A stretch of DNA of 33,338 bases from Euryarchaeota archaeon UBA486 (GTDB lineage Archaea; Thermoplasmatota; Poseidoniia; Poseidoniales; Poseidoniaceae): positions 1 through 33,338 of the forward strand of contig DAET01000072.1 of assembly GCA_002497765.1 (NCBI GenBank), read 5' to 3'. The notes beneath the pieces were generated by a model, which worked only from the letters and a program-made list of their open reading frames with translations, had not been told where the DNA came from and did not search any database. Positions 1 through 8,271 of this stretch are shown one piece after another; the stretch's first letter is position 1; each line of letters begins with the position of its first letter. Both the position numbers and the translations under genes were made by a program.

Positions 1-182
1 CCATCGTCATCACGATGTCCCAGACGGGGCGCGACTACGTGCCTTCACCCGCCGCCGCCGGTGGTTATTCCATCAATTGGGCAGAGTCCACGCTGACGCT
101 GCCGATCGTCAAGCGAACCTGCGACGACCTGTTCCAGGCGCCGATGCAGGACTACGGTGGCGAAGGCCAACGTGCGTGCTGA
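1..182 (+). CDS. C-terminal end of an unrecognised protein (5' truncated)
   Basis: An open frame enters from the left edge (first full codon at base 3) and ends at TGA 180-182, giving about 59 residues. The end of the product is hydrophilic with two cysteines (KRTCDDLF and the C-terminal QRAC). No family signature is recognisable in so short a piece. The stop lies two bases from the stop of the small minus-strand gene that follows, so the two genes converge. That dense layout is typical of this window and supports the frame being real. Function unknown. Confidence 0.55.
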   Translation, partial: IVITMSQTGRDYVPSPAAAGGYSINWAESTLTLPIVKRTCDDLFQAPMQDYGGEGQRAC

Positions 183-184
183 CT

Positions 185-463
185 TCACGTCTTGAGCGGC
201 TCATCCAGCGGCGAAATCTGTCCGCGAACACCAATGGTCCAGCGCAGGGTGTCAACCACGGCTGCCGCCCGTGTGTATTTCATCAGGGCCCGCATCTTGT
301 CCGCCTTCGGACCGGTCATTTTCCTCAGTTTGTATTTCGCTCGCTGTGATTTCATTTCCTGAACGGCTTGTTCAAGCAACGCCTCAATTTCAACCCACGT
401 GCGGTCATAAGTTGCGGCATCCATCGTCGCCATGTGTTCCTTCATCAGTCCAATGAAGTGCAT
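185..463 (-). CDS. Small hypothetical protein, 92 aa
   Basis: This 92-residue frame is mostly alpha-helical and highly charged: an amphipathic N-terminal half (WVEIEALLEQAVQEMKSQ) and a basic middle (KYKLRKMTGPKADKMRALMK). It has no signal peptide or membrane segment, so it is probably cytoplasmic. The family is not recognised. In-frame Met codons at residues 7, 11 and 14 are alternative starts, and the sequence does not clearly favour one. It is divergent from the MutS-like gene, with 124 bases between the two starts that must hold both promoters. The amino-acid composition looks like a real protein rather than an antisense shadow, but a small protein with no known relatives stays uncertain. 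Confidence 0.55.
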   Translation of the reverse strand: MHFIGLMKEHMATMDAATYDRTWVEIEALLEQAVQEMKSQRAKYKLRKMTGPKADKMRALMKYTRAAAVVDTLRWTIGVRGQISPLDEPLKT

Positions 464-587
464 CCGACATCAGCGGTAGAGACCAATGCTCCCTGTAGAT
501 TCTCAATGGATGGGTTCAGTTTCAGCCTCGTTCAAACGGCTTTCCGTCCACGCCCCCAGCGTCATCCTCTTAAGCCCTTGACAAACG

Positions 588-2591
588 ATGGGCCGCATGG
601 TTTTGACCAAGTTGCCCGGTGTCACCGAACGCATGGCGTCGAAGATGAAGGAACATTTCGGATCCGAAGAAGCCGTGGTCTCCACGCTCGCTTCCGGCGA
701 CGTTGGTCGTCTGGCAGAGGTTGAGGGCTTGTCCGTCAAGCGGGCGTTGTCGCTGGCGCGGTCCTATGCCGGGGGTGAAGGCGGTTTCCTTGCGACCAAA
801 GAAGCACAGAAACTCCACCAACACCTGCTCGCGCACATCCAATCCTTTGCGTCATGTTCGGCCACCCGAGAACGCATGGGGCTGTTGATGCCGGTGGCCG
901 ACCCCGAACCACGGCGACGGATGGCGGCGGCTGCCATGACCTTGGATGCTGCTTGGCTTGAGACTCAGCGTGAAGCGTGGAGTCATCTCGGTCGACTCAA
1001 GGAAAAGCAGGAACGCTACGAACGGGTGGTGGTCTCGCCAGAACCGTTGGACCATCTCAAGAAATTCTGCCGCGTCCTTCAGCCCACTGAACAAGAGTCG
1101 TGGAAGGACTACACCGTGTTCAAGACCGTGTCCTGGCTCGGGACTGGTGCTCCGATGGAGGCGCCCGACGGATGGTTGGTGTTGGGCTCTTCACCCGACG
1201 ATGCCCTCATTCTTCCCGAACGCACCATCGATTGGTTCACCCACAACCGGAAAACGCTGGACGTGGTCTGCGGTGTTATTGATGCCATGAAGGCTAACCA
1301 ATTTCCTGAAAATGAGGCCTTGGAGGCGCTTCGTACGGCCCTTGCACCGTTGTCCACGCTTCCAGAAACCATGTCCATGCTCGGTGACGCGTCCTCCATT
1401 GAGGAGGTGGCCCGCATCAAAGACGAGTTGTGGGGCACGGTCAAACAACTCGAAGGCGACGTCAACCAGCAGGTGGAGAACGCCATGAACGATGCCAAGA
1501 TGGCGCTCTCGGGTGCGGAATTGCTCGAAGCATTGGCCGATGGCACGGCGTTTCAACGCAAATTACGAGATGCCACCGGCCACGTGATTCAGGAAGCCAT
1601 GCAGCAGGCCCGTGAACACCTCGCTGCTTTCCTTGAACCAGCACGACTGCGCTGCCCGTTTGACATTTTCACCGACGCTTGGCCGGCGAAGATAGACCGA
1701 CAAACCATCGACGGCATCGACGCAGCGCTTGAGTCCAAACTCAAGGCTGAGCAAACCGACCATCTTGTGAACCTCGCTCGTCAGCTCGGGCCCCTCAAGC
1801 CCCACTGTGAGGTGGCCGTCAGCCGACTCATCGAAGCCGATCAGTGGTTGTCCATCGCCCGCTGGGCTCACCACGACCAGTGCGTGATGCCGGAGTTGGT
1901 CGGCCACGGCATGTGGCTGGAGGAAGGCCGACACATCCTGCTGGGTCTCGAACCCGACCCCGTCACCTACGGTCTCGGCCAGGCCGCCGTCAAGGGCGAC
2001 CAGCAATCCTTGGCGTTGTTGACGGGTGCCAATTCCGGTGGCAAAACAACCCTGCTGGAATGCATGGCCTATGCCTGCATCCTCGGTCATATGGGGCTGC
2101 CCGTCCCCGCCACCCGCGCTCGCATTGGCAAGGTGGAGGCGCTTCACATTCTGGCCAAAGCGGGTGGAACACAGAGTGCAGGTGCGCTCGAACAGACACT
2201 GGTTGAATTGGCAACGGTGGTCAGCGACCCGACACCCAAACTCATCCTCGCCGATGAACTGGAGGCCATTACAGAACCGGGTGCCGGCGCTCGTATCATC
2301 GCCGGTATGCTCCTCGCCGCAGAAGCACAACGAGATACGACCATGTTGCTGGTGACCCACCTTGCACCGGCCATTTTGGCAGCGACCAAGCGGGACGACC
2401 TCCGTGTGGACGGCATTGAGGCGAGTGGGCTGGGCGCCGACCTTGAGTTGCTCGTGGACCGAACGCCCAAGCGCAACCACCTCGCTCGGTCGACGCCTGA
2501 ACTGATCGTGAAACGGCTCGTGGAAAAGAGCACGGGTCACGCCAAGGCACTGTTTGGCGACATCCTCGGTATGTTTGCCGAAGAAGACTGA
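588..2591 (+). CDS. MutS-family ATPase with N-terminal helix-hairpin-helix region
   Basis: The 667-residue product carries a MutS-type ABC ATPase domain at its C-terminus. The Walker A motif GANSGGKTT is near residues 479-487, and the Walker B motif LILADE near 555-560 is followed by LEAITEPGAGA in place of the usual DELGRGTS-type segment. Residues about 5-60 (LPGVTERMASKMKEHFG, then VEGLSVKRALSLARSY) look like tandem helix-hairpin-helix DNA-binding motifs. The middle is long and helical, like the lever and clamp regions of MutS proteins. There is no N-terminal mismatch-recognition domain and no C-terminal Smr nuclease, so this is neither a canonical MutS nor MutS2. It resembles the HhH-containing MutS-like proteins of archaea, whose role (repair or recombination) is not settled. 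Met4 (base 597) is an alternative start. Its TGA abuts the stop of the convergent lipoprotein gene. Confidence 0.88.
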   Translation: MGRMVLTKLPGVTERMASKMKEHFGSEEAVVSTLASGDVGRLAEVEGLSVKRALSLARSYAGGEGGFLATKEAQKLHQHLLAHIQSFASCSATRERMGLLMPVADPEPRRRMAAAAMTLDAAWLETQREAWSHLGRLKEKQERYERVVVSPEPLDHLKKFCRVLQPTEQESWKDYTVFKTVSWLGTGAPMEAPDGWLVLGSSPDDALILPERTIDWFTHNRKTLDVVCGVIDAMKANQFPENEALEALRTALAPLSTLPETMSMLGDASSIEEVARIKDELWGTVKQLEGDVNQQVENAMNDAKMALSGAELLEALADGTAFQRKLRDATGHVIQEAMQQAREHLAAFLEPARLRCPFDIFTDAWPAKIDRQTIDGIDAALESKLKAEQTDHLVNLARQLGPLKPHCEVAVSRLIEADQWLSIARWAHHDQCVMPELVGHGMWLEEGRHILLGLEPDPVTYGLGQAAVKGDQQSLALLTGANSGGKTTLLECMAYACILGHMGLPVPATRARIGKVEALHILAKAGGTQSAGALEQTLVELATVVSDPTPKLILADELEAITEPGAGARIIAGMLLAAEAQRDTTMLLVTHLAPAILAATKRDDLRVDGIEASGLGADLELLVDRTPKRNHLARSTPELIVKRLVEKSTGHAKALFGDILGMFAEED

Positions 2592-3986
2592 TCAGGCTGG
2601 CAATTCCAACTCGACGGCAAACAGCGGGTCGGGGTCGGTGGAATCGTGGTAAGCCACGACCACGCCACCATCGTTGAGGATGCCGAGGGATGCGAAATCG
2701 AACCGGATGTCGTTTCCGGCACCGGACGTGGAATCAAGGTCGCCTTGGCCGATGTAGGTGAGGGTGTCGGGGGACATGTCTTCGGAGTACCCACGCACGT
2801 GGTAAACGGTGTCCACATCGGGCCCTTCAGTGGACTGGTAGCGGACGTTGAGAATGAACAAATCCAACTCGCCGTTCGCTTGGAATTCCCACTCTTCAAT
2901 CTGAGAGGCCGTGGCATCAAGCCCGTAGGTGTAATTCGACCAGGTTTGGGCGCCGTCGGTGGACATGTAGTGGGTGAAACTCGTGCCGCTGTTGGCCACG
3001 CAGTGGATGGTTCCTTGCCGATCGATGTGGCAGTATTCGGATGGGAACTGAACGGCGAGTTCGTTCCACGAGAGGGTCGTGTCCATGTAGGCGGCGTTGC
3101 CGTTGTTGTAGTAGGACGGGAAAATCAGTCCGCCGCTGGGCAACGGGAAGGCCCGCATTTCCTTGTGTGGCTTGTTGACATCCCAGTATTCGGGCAGGTC
3201 GGCATCGGTGAAGTCCAAATCGAGTTCAATGGGCGGGTCGCCGCCGTCTCGGCCGGGGAACTGGAAGGGGTAGTAGTTGAGCCCGTCAACGCTGATTTGT
3301 CCACCTGCATTTTGCGTTTGGTGCCAGAAATTGGACACCACGATGCTCGCCCACTCGCCGTCGCCAATGGAGGAACTGATGGGGCCGATGACCTCGACTT
3401 GCCACGAGCGGTCGTAGAACGGCTCCGTAATGCGGTTGTAGCACCACTTCCACTCACCCTCAGATTCGTCGTAGAGGATGGCGTAGAATTTGTCGAGTTT
3501 GAGGTCGCCACCGACGTAGGGGAACCACGACATGGAGATGATGTCGCCGTTGGTCGCCTGCACAATGCTCCCTTCACCAAGTCCTTCTTGGCCGGGGTTG
3601 GTTGGAACAAAGGTACGGCACTGCTGGTCGGGCAGGGCGGGTGGAATGTAGGTGTCCCAGAGGTGGCCTCGGTCGGTGGAGAAGACCGGGTATTCGCCAC
3701 CGATGTTGAGGATTTGACCGTCGATGTCGGTCGCCAAGTAGTGCTCGCAGCAGTTGCCGCCGTAGGAGGCGTCAAACACGGCCCACGTGGTGTTGGTGGT
3801 CTCGTTGGTGCGCAGATCAACGGTGATGAAGGAGCGCTCAACCTCGTGCGGTTGCATGTCAATGCGCTCGTAGGATTCGAAGATGGATGGCGACACCTCG
3901 TTGGTGATGGTCTCGCTGCCGTCTCCAAAACATCCTGCCAGCATCATGGAGAAGACCATGGCCAGTGCGAGGACGGTTCTGCGCAT
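2592..3986 (-). CDS. Secreted lipoprotein with Asp-box (BNR/sialidase-like) motifs
   Basis: I start this gene at the ATG at 3986, not at the first ATG of the frame further upstream. Only from here does the product begin with a lipoprotein signal peptide: basic MRRT, a hydrophobic core and the lipobox LAGC (Cys19). A purine-rich GCGAGGG stretch precedes the start. The mature part (464 residues in all) is rich in Trp, Tyr, Asp and Gly and probably beta-structured. STDRGHLW (103-110) fits the Asp-box pattern SxDxGxxW, and STDGAQTW (343-350) is a close variant, which suggests a sialidase-like beta-propeller. No catalytic Arg triad can be assigned by eye, so enzymatic activity is not claimed. It is the last gene of the ileS-btuF-like-lipoprotein run, 65 bases after its neighbour. 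It is probably tethered to the outer face of the membrane. Confidence 0.8.
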   Translation of the reverse strand: MRRTVLALAMVFSMMLAGCFGDGSETITNEVSPSIFESYERIDMQPHEVERSFITVDLRTNETTNTTWAVFDASYGGNCCEHYLATDIDGQILNIGGEYPVFSTDRGHLWDTYIPPALPDQQCRTFVPTNPGQEGLGEGSIVQATNGDIISMSWFPYVGGDLKLDKFYAILYDESEGEWKWCYNRITEPFYDRSWQVEVIGPISSSIGDGEWASIVVSNFWHQTQNAGGQISVDGLNYYPFQFPGRDGGDPPIELDLDFTDADLPEYWDVNKPHKEMRAFPLPSGGLIFPSYYNNGNAAYMDTTLSWNELAVQFPSEYCHIDRQGTIHCVANSGTSFTHYMSTDGAQTWSNYTYGLDATASQIEEWEFQANGELDLFILNVRYQSTEGPDVDTVYHVRGYSEDMSPDTLTYIGQGDLDSTSGAGNDIRFDFASLGILNDGGVVVAYHDSTDPDPLFAVELELPA

Positions 3987-4051
3987 GCCGAGCCCTCGCT
4001 TGGGCGTGATTTGAAGCCGTCGCTTCGGATTCAAGGTGCATGTTGCCGGGT

Positions 4052-4804
4052 TCAAACAGCGTCCAGCGTGTCCCGTAGGCGCTGAAGGGCCGTTGCGGTT
4101 CGACTTCCCATCCACGTCAAATCCTCGCCGTCGATGAAGTGCACGACAGGTGGTTGGTCGGTGCGCTGGGCAAGGGCGTCGTGCAGGGCTTGGCCTTCTG
4201 ACGTGGTGAATTCGTGCGGCTCACTCGAGAGGAACAGGTCCGTCACACCGTTTTCGACAATTGAGTCGGGGGTTACGACGGGGTAGCCGGTGCCTTCGGG
4301 CTCAATGTTCGGGACCTTGAAACCGAGGCATGCCAGCATGTTGCCAGCGTAGGTCGTACCGTTGGCGGCCATGAGCGGGTCGTGCCAAATCAACGGCAGC
4401 GCCGTTCTCGAACCCTGCACGGGAACCAGGGCCAACTCGCCCTCAATCGCCACAGCGAACGCCTCAGCGGCTTCTTCACGCCCGACGGCGGCGCCCAATT
4501 CCCTCAGCATGTCGGGAACATCACGGGGGTGGCGAACATGGCAGACGAAGGTGGGGAATCCTTGTTCTTGGCACCATTCGTACACCGCTTTTGGGTTCTC
4601 ATCACGGTCCATCACCACGAGGTCGGGGCGAGCCGCCTTGATTTTGGAAAGCGTAGGGGTTTTGGTGCCGCCAACCACCTGAACGTCGTCCACATCACCT
4701 TTCGGATGGATGCACCAAGGCGTGCGACCAACGATGCTTTCCGAGGTCAGGCCGAAATCGAACAGGGTGAGCGTCAGGCTTGGGACCAGCGAGACGATTC
4801 GCAC
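4052..4804 (-). CDS. BtuF-like helical-backbone metal-receptor protein, no signal peptide
   Basis: The 250-residue product opens with IVSLVPSLTLTLFDFGL and VGRTPWCIHP. These match the start of the cobalamin-binding BtuF / COG0614 fold (IVSLVPSxTExLFxLGL, then VGRTxxCxxP). It continues with the expected KIKAARPDLVVMDRDEN strand-loop and a C-terminal lobe (DSIVENGVTDLFLSSEPH). Transport-linked members are exported, but here the fold begins at residue 2 with no signal peptide or lipobox, so the protein should be cytoplasmic. No BtuC or BtuD gene is in the window. The start codon is GTG (4804-4802). A GAGG Shine-Dalgarno site seven bases upstream overlaps the ileS stop as TGAGG, so its translation is probably coupled to ileS. 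Cobalamin, another corrinoid or a metal chelate are all possible ligands. Confidence 0.82.
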   Translation of the reverse strand: MRIVSLVPSLTLTLFDFGLTSESIVGRTPWCIHPKGDVDDVQVVGGTKTPTLSKIKAARPDLVVMDRDENPKAVYEWCQEQGFPTFVCHVRHPRDVPDMLRELGAAVGREEAAEAFAVAIEGELALVPVQGSRTALPLIWHDPLMAANGTTYAGNMLACLGFKVPNIEPEGTGYPVVTPDSIVENGVTDLFLSSEPHEFTTSEGQALHDALAQRTDQPPVVHFIDGEDLTWMGSRTATALQRLRDTLDAV

Positions 4805-4813
4805 AACGAGGCC

Positions 4814-7800
4814 TCAATTTACGGTGAAATGCACGGTGGTTCCGTCCACCTCGAAGCGTTCGGCATCTGCTGGTGGCGATGACGCCGAGGGATGGAATGC
4901 ACACGCAGCAGCTCGGGTTTCTGTGGCCACCCATTCCTGGTCGGTCACCATCATTTCCGGTGCTTGCTCCACCCATATCTCAAGGTCAATGGTGGCTTCA
5001 ATGTCGAGATCCAATGCCTTTCGCTGGGCTTGAACGCGGCGAACAATGTCTCGAGCCAACCCCTTCGAGAGCAGGGCAGGTGTGTCGTTCATGTCCAGCA
5101 CCAAACTGACCTGATGCTGCTCATCGCCTTCGGTTTCGACGGTTTGGGCAGCGAAGCCCTCACGCTCAACCCGCTTCACCTCAACATCGCCGGCTTCCAC
5201 CAGAACACCGAGTACATCAGCGCCGCCGTCCTTGACGTCGGCAAGCAGGCCTTCGGGGTCGTCATGTTCCCGAATGGCGGCGGCGACCTTGTTCACGTCT
5301 GCACGGGCTTTCGGAGCAAGAGCTCGGAAGTTGGGGGCCAATTCGATGCGCTGGAAACGGTCGAGGTCGGTTTCCACCTCAATGGATTCAACGTTCAGTT
5401 CTTCGGCCAACAGGTCGTGGAATTCACTGAGGTCTGGGCCAGCGACGATCCATCCTTGAGCGCAAGGCAGCCGTTGGCGGCGGCCTCCGTCAATGCGGAT
5501 GCGGCGGCCTGCTTCAGCCAGTTCTCGAACAAGGGCCATCGTGGCTTCAAGTTCAAGGTCCTGGGGTGGAAGAACGGCGGTGGCCAGAGCCGCCGCCTCG
5601 TCCCATGCATCGGCCGTGGCGCCCTCGAGGCCTCCGGGCACGCCCAGGGGCCAGTCGGCGGTGTGAACGCTGTTACCGGTCAAGTTTCGGTGAATACGGT
5701 CCACCATGAACGGTGAGACAGGGGCGACCAACTTGCAAACGGTCTCAAGCACCTCGTGGAGCGTGTGCTGGCAAGCCAGCTTGTCGTGACTGTCGGCTTC
5801 GTCCCAAAGCCGACGGCGGCTTCGGCGCACGTACCAGTTGGACACATCGTTCACCATGAAATCCTCAAGGTCTCTGCAGGCTTTGTGGAACTGCCAGTTC
5901 GTGAAGTTTCCATGGTAGTCTTTGGCCACGCTGTGGAGGCGAGAAAGGACCCAGCGGTCCAACGCGCTTCGTTGCTCCACGGGAACGGATTGGGCCTCAG
6001 GGTCAAACCCGTCAAGGGCAGCGTAATCGGCGTGGAACTTGTAGACGTTCCATGTGGTGAGGAACATCTTGGCGTAGGTTTCACGCACGCCGTTGGGGTC
6101 GAATTTCATCGGGTTCCACGGCGCACCGGCGGTGACCATGTACCAGCGAGTGGCGTCGGCACCCTCTCGGTTGAAGTGGTCCCAAGGGTCAACAATGTTG
6201 CCTCGAGATTTGGACATTTTCTTGCCTTCAGCGTCGAGGATCAGGCCGAGGGAGAGGCACCGCTTGTAGGCCATGTTGTCAAACACGGTGGCAGAAACGG
6301 CCAGCAGCGTGTAGAACCATCCCCGTGTCTGGTCCACACCTTCGCAGATGTAGTCCACCGGGAAGGAGGCGTTGAACCGCTGCTCTTCGTCAAAGGGATG
6401 GTGCCACTGAGCGAAGGGTGCACAACCGGAATCAAACCAGCAATCCATGACAAAGGGTTCCCGCTTCATCGGCTGACCGGTGTCCGAAAGGAGGGTGAAG
6501 CCGTCCACAATCGGGCGGTGGAGGTCGACATCGTCGGGGCATTCAGGGTTCTCAAATCCGGCGGCGTTGGCCTTGGCCACCTCTTCTTGGAGCTCCTGAA
6601 TCGAGCCAACGCACTTCATTTCGCCGGTTTCGCTTCGCCAGACGGGTAGGGGTGTCCCCCAGTATCGCTCACGGGAGATGGCCCAGTCCTTGACGTTGCG
6701 CAGCCACTCCCCAAATCGTCCTTCGCCCACCCAATCGGGTGCCCATTCAACCTGATCGTTGAACTTGAGCAAGTTGTCCTTGACGGCCGTCATGCGAACA
6801 AACCAGGAATCCATGGCGTAGTAGAGCAGGGGGTGGTCGGTTCGCCAGCAGTGTGGGTAGTCGTGGAGGTAGTCCTTCTCGCGGTAGAGCAGGCCACTGG
6901 CTGGGCCGGTGCCGTTACTGCCGCCGGGTGCTGACAAAAGCCCGATGATGGTGGCGTCGCAGCCTTTGACGTACTGGCCGTCAAGTTCGGGATGGGTTCC
7001 CTCCACAAAGGCGCCGTCCATGCCCACGGTGTGGTGGGCGGGCAAGCCGGCCTCCATGCCGAGGTTGTAGTCGTCTTCACCGTACATGACGGCCGTGTGG
7101 ACCACGCCGGTACCGTCGGTGGTGGTGACCCAATCGGCGGCCAGCACCGTCCAAGCCGTGGTGGAATCCCCTCGAGGCACGGCGTCGGGGAAAAGCGGTT
7201 CATAGGAGCGGCCGACGAGGTCGGAACCAGGGAATTCTTCGATGATGTCCACGTGGTGGCGAAGCACCTCCTTCATCAGGGCCTTGGCGAGAATGACTTC
7301 TTCGCCGACATCGGCCCCGCCAGCACCGGTCCACGAATCACCTGCGGCTTCCTTGATGCGGCATCGAGCGTAGGTGACGTCCGGTCCGACCGCCAGGCCC
7401 ACGTTGCCGGGAAGCGTCCACGGCGTGGTGGTCCACGCAAGAATGGAAGCGTCATCGTCGGTCAGTTTGAATTTCACGTAAACGGAAGGCTCCTCAACTT
7501 CCTTGTAGCCCAAGGCGACTTCGTGACTGGAGTAGGATGTGCCGGTTTGGGGACAGTAAGGCAACACTTTGTGGCCGCGGTAGAGCAGGCCTTTGTCGAA
7601 CATTTGCTTGAGCGCCCACCAAGCGGATTCGACGTAGTCGTTGTGCAGGGTCACGTAGGGGTTGTCAAGATCAACCCAGTAGGCCATGCGTTCGGTCATC
7701 TCACGCCAGGCCGCTTCGTACGTCCACACCGATTCTCGACAAGCTTGGTTGAATTCCGCCATGCCGTAGGCTTCAATGGCTTCGTTGCTCATCAGATCAA

Positions 7801-8101
7801 GGCGCTTCTGAACTTCAATTTCAACGGGTAAACCGTGCGTGTCCCATCCGCCTTTTCGCTCAACGAGGAAGCCTTCCATCGCTTTCCAGCGGCAGACGAG
7901 ATCCTTGTACGTTCGAGCCACGACGTGGTGGATGCCCGGTTTCCCGTTGGCCGTGGGAGGTCCTTCAAGGAAGATGAACGGGGCATGGGTTCTGCGGTTG
8001 TCAATGGAGGCTTGGAAGGTCTTTTCAGTTGCCCACTGTTCAAGCAGACCGGTTTCCAAATCAACGGCGTTCAGTTCACCCGCAGGGGAAGGTTGAGCCA
8101 T
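4814..8101 (-). CDS. ileS: Isoleucyl-tRNA synthetase
   Basis: This 1095-residue class I aminoacyl-tRNA synthetase charges tRNA-Ile. Visible signatures are the HIGH-equivalent PPTANGKPGIHH (48-59), GWDTHGLPVE, the editing-domain segments ILAWTTTPWTLPGN and DGTGVVHTA, the WFVRMT and MDCWFDSG blocks, and KKMSKSRGN near residues 623-631. An anticodon-binding domain and a long C-terminal extension follow. GIHH in place of HIGH and the extended C-terminus point to the type-2 (IleS2-like) clade found in eukaryotes and some bacteria, a clade known for mupirocin tolerance; that assignment rests on signatures only. The ATG at 8101 follows GGTGGGTGAAAC, which contains a usable GGTG ribosome site. It is the first gene of a three-gene run with the BtuF-like protein nine bases downstream. 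Confidence 0.97.
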   Translation of the reverse strand: MAQPSPAGELNAVDLETGLLEQWATEKTFQASIDNRRTHAPFIFLEGPPTANGKPGIHHVVARTYKDLVCRWKAMEGFLVERKGGWDTHGLPVEIEVQKRLDLMSNEAIEAYGMAEFNQACRESVWTYEAAWREMTERMAYWVDLDNPYVTLHNDYVESAWWALKQMFDKGLLYRGHKVLPYCPQTGTSYSSHEVALGYKEVEEPSVYVKFKLTDDDASILAWTTTPWTLPGNVGLAVGPDVTYARCRIKEAAGDSWTGAGGADVGEEVILAKALMKEVLRHHVDIIEEFPGSDLVGRSYEPLFPDAVPRGDSTTAWTVLAADWVTTTDGTGVVHTAVMYGEDDYNLGMEAGLPAHHTVGMDGAFVEGTHPELDGQYVKGCDATIIGLLSAPGGSNGTGPASGLLYREKDYLHDYPHCWRTDHPLLYYAMDSWFVRMTAVKDNLLKFNDQVEWAPDWVGEGRFGEWLRNVKDWAISRERYWGTPLPVWRSETGEMKCVGSIQELQEEVAKANAAGFENPECPDDVDLHRPIVDGFTLLSDTGQPMKREPFVMDCWFDSGCAPFAQWHHPFDEEQRFNASFPVDYICEGVDQTRGWFYTLLAVSATVFDNMAYKRCLSLGLILDAEGKKMSKSRGNIVDPWDHFNREGADATRWYMVTAGAPWNPMKFDPNGVRETYAKMFLTTWNVYKFHADYAALDGFDPEAQSVPVEQRSALDRWVLSRLHSVAKDYHGNFTNWQFHKACRDLEDFMVNDVSNWYVRRSRRRLWDEADSHDKLACQHTLHEVLETVCKLVAPVSPFMVDRIHRNLTGNSVHTADWPLGVPGGLEGATADAWDEAAALATAVLPPQDLELEATMALVRELAEAGRRIRIDGGRRQRLPCAQGWIVAGPDLSEFHDLLAEELNVESIEVETDLDRFQRIELAPNFRALAPKARADVNKVAAAIREHDDPEGLLADVKDGGADVLGVLVEAGDVEVKRVEREGFAAQTVETEGDEQHQVSLVLDMNDTPALLSKGLARDIVRRVQAQRKALDLDIEATIDLEIWVEQAPEMMVTDQEWVATETRAAACAFHPSASSPPADAERFEVDGTTVHFTVN

Positions 8102-8271
8102 GTTTCACCCACCGAGGTTCCTGTTTTGAACGCTCCTCCAAATTTTGTTCATTTTTTCACACTCGTGGCCTCATCGCCTCTTTCGATTTCGTAGCGGCGT
8201 CCCTCAAACAACCCGTATCTCAGAAAATGGCAAGGGGCATCCTTCAAGTCCTTCAACGACCACCGTGAACC
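8102..8271. promoter_or_regulatory. Divergent promoter region between ileS and the giant surface protein gene
   Basis: This 170-base gap separates two divergent starts and must contain promoters for both. The most AT-rich part, about 8138-8161 (read on the minus strand as GTGAAAAAATGAACAAAATT), lies 38-60 bases upstream of the ileS ATG and is the likeliest BRE/TATA area for ileS. No convincing TATA box is visible for the plus-strand gene. No RNA gene or extra open frame is seen. Confidence 0.3.

Noticed and set aside
2646..4085. Long plus-strand open frame (479 codons) opposite the lipoprotein gene
   Set aside because: It is valine- and glycine-rich without any domain pattern. The minus-strand frame has a lipobox, Asp-box motifs and a ribosome site. 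GC-rich DNA yields long antisense frames.
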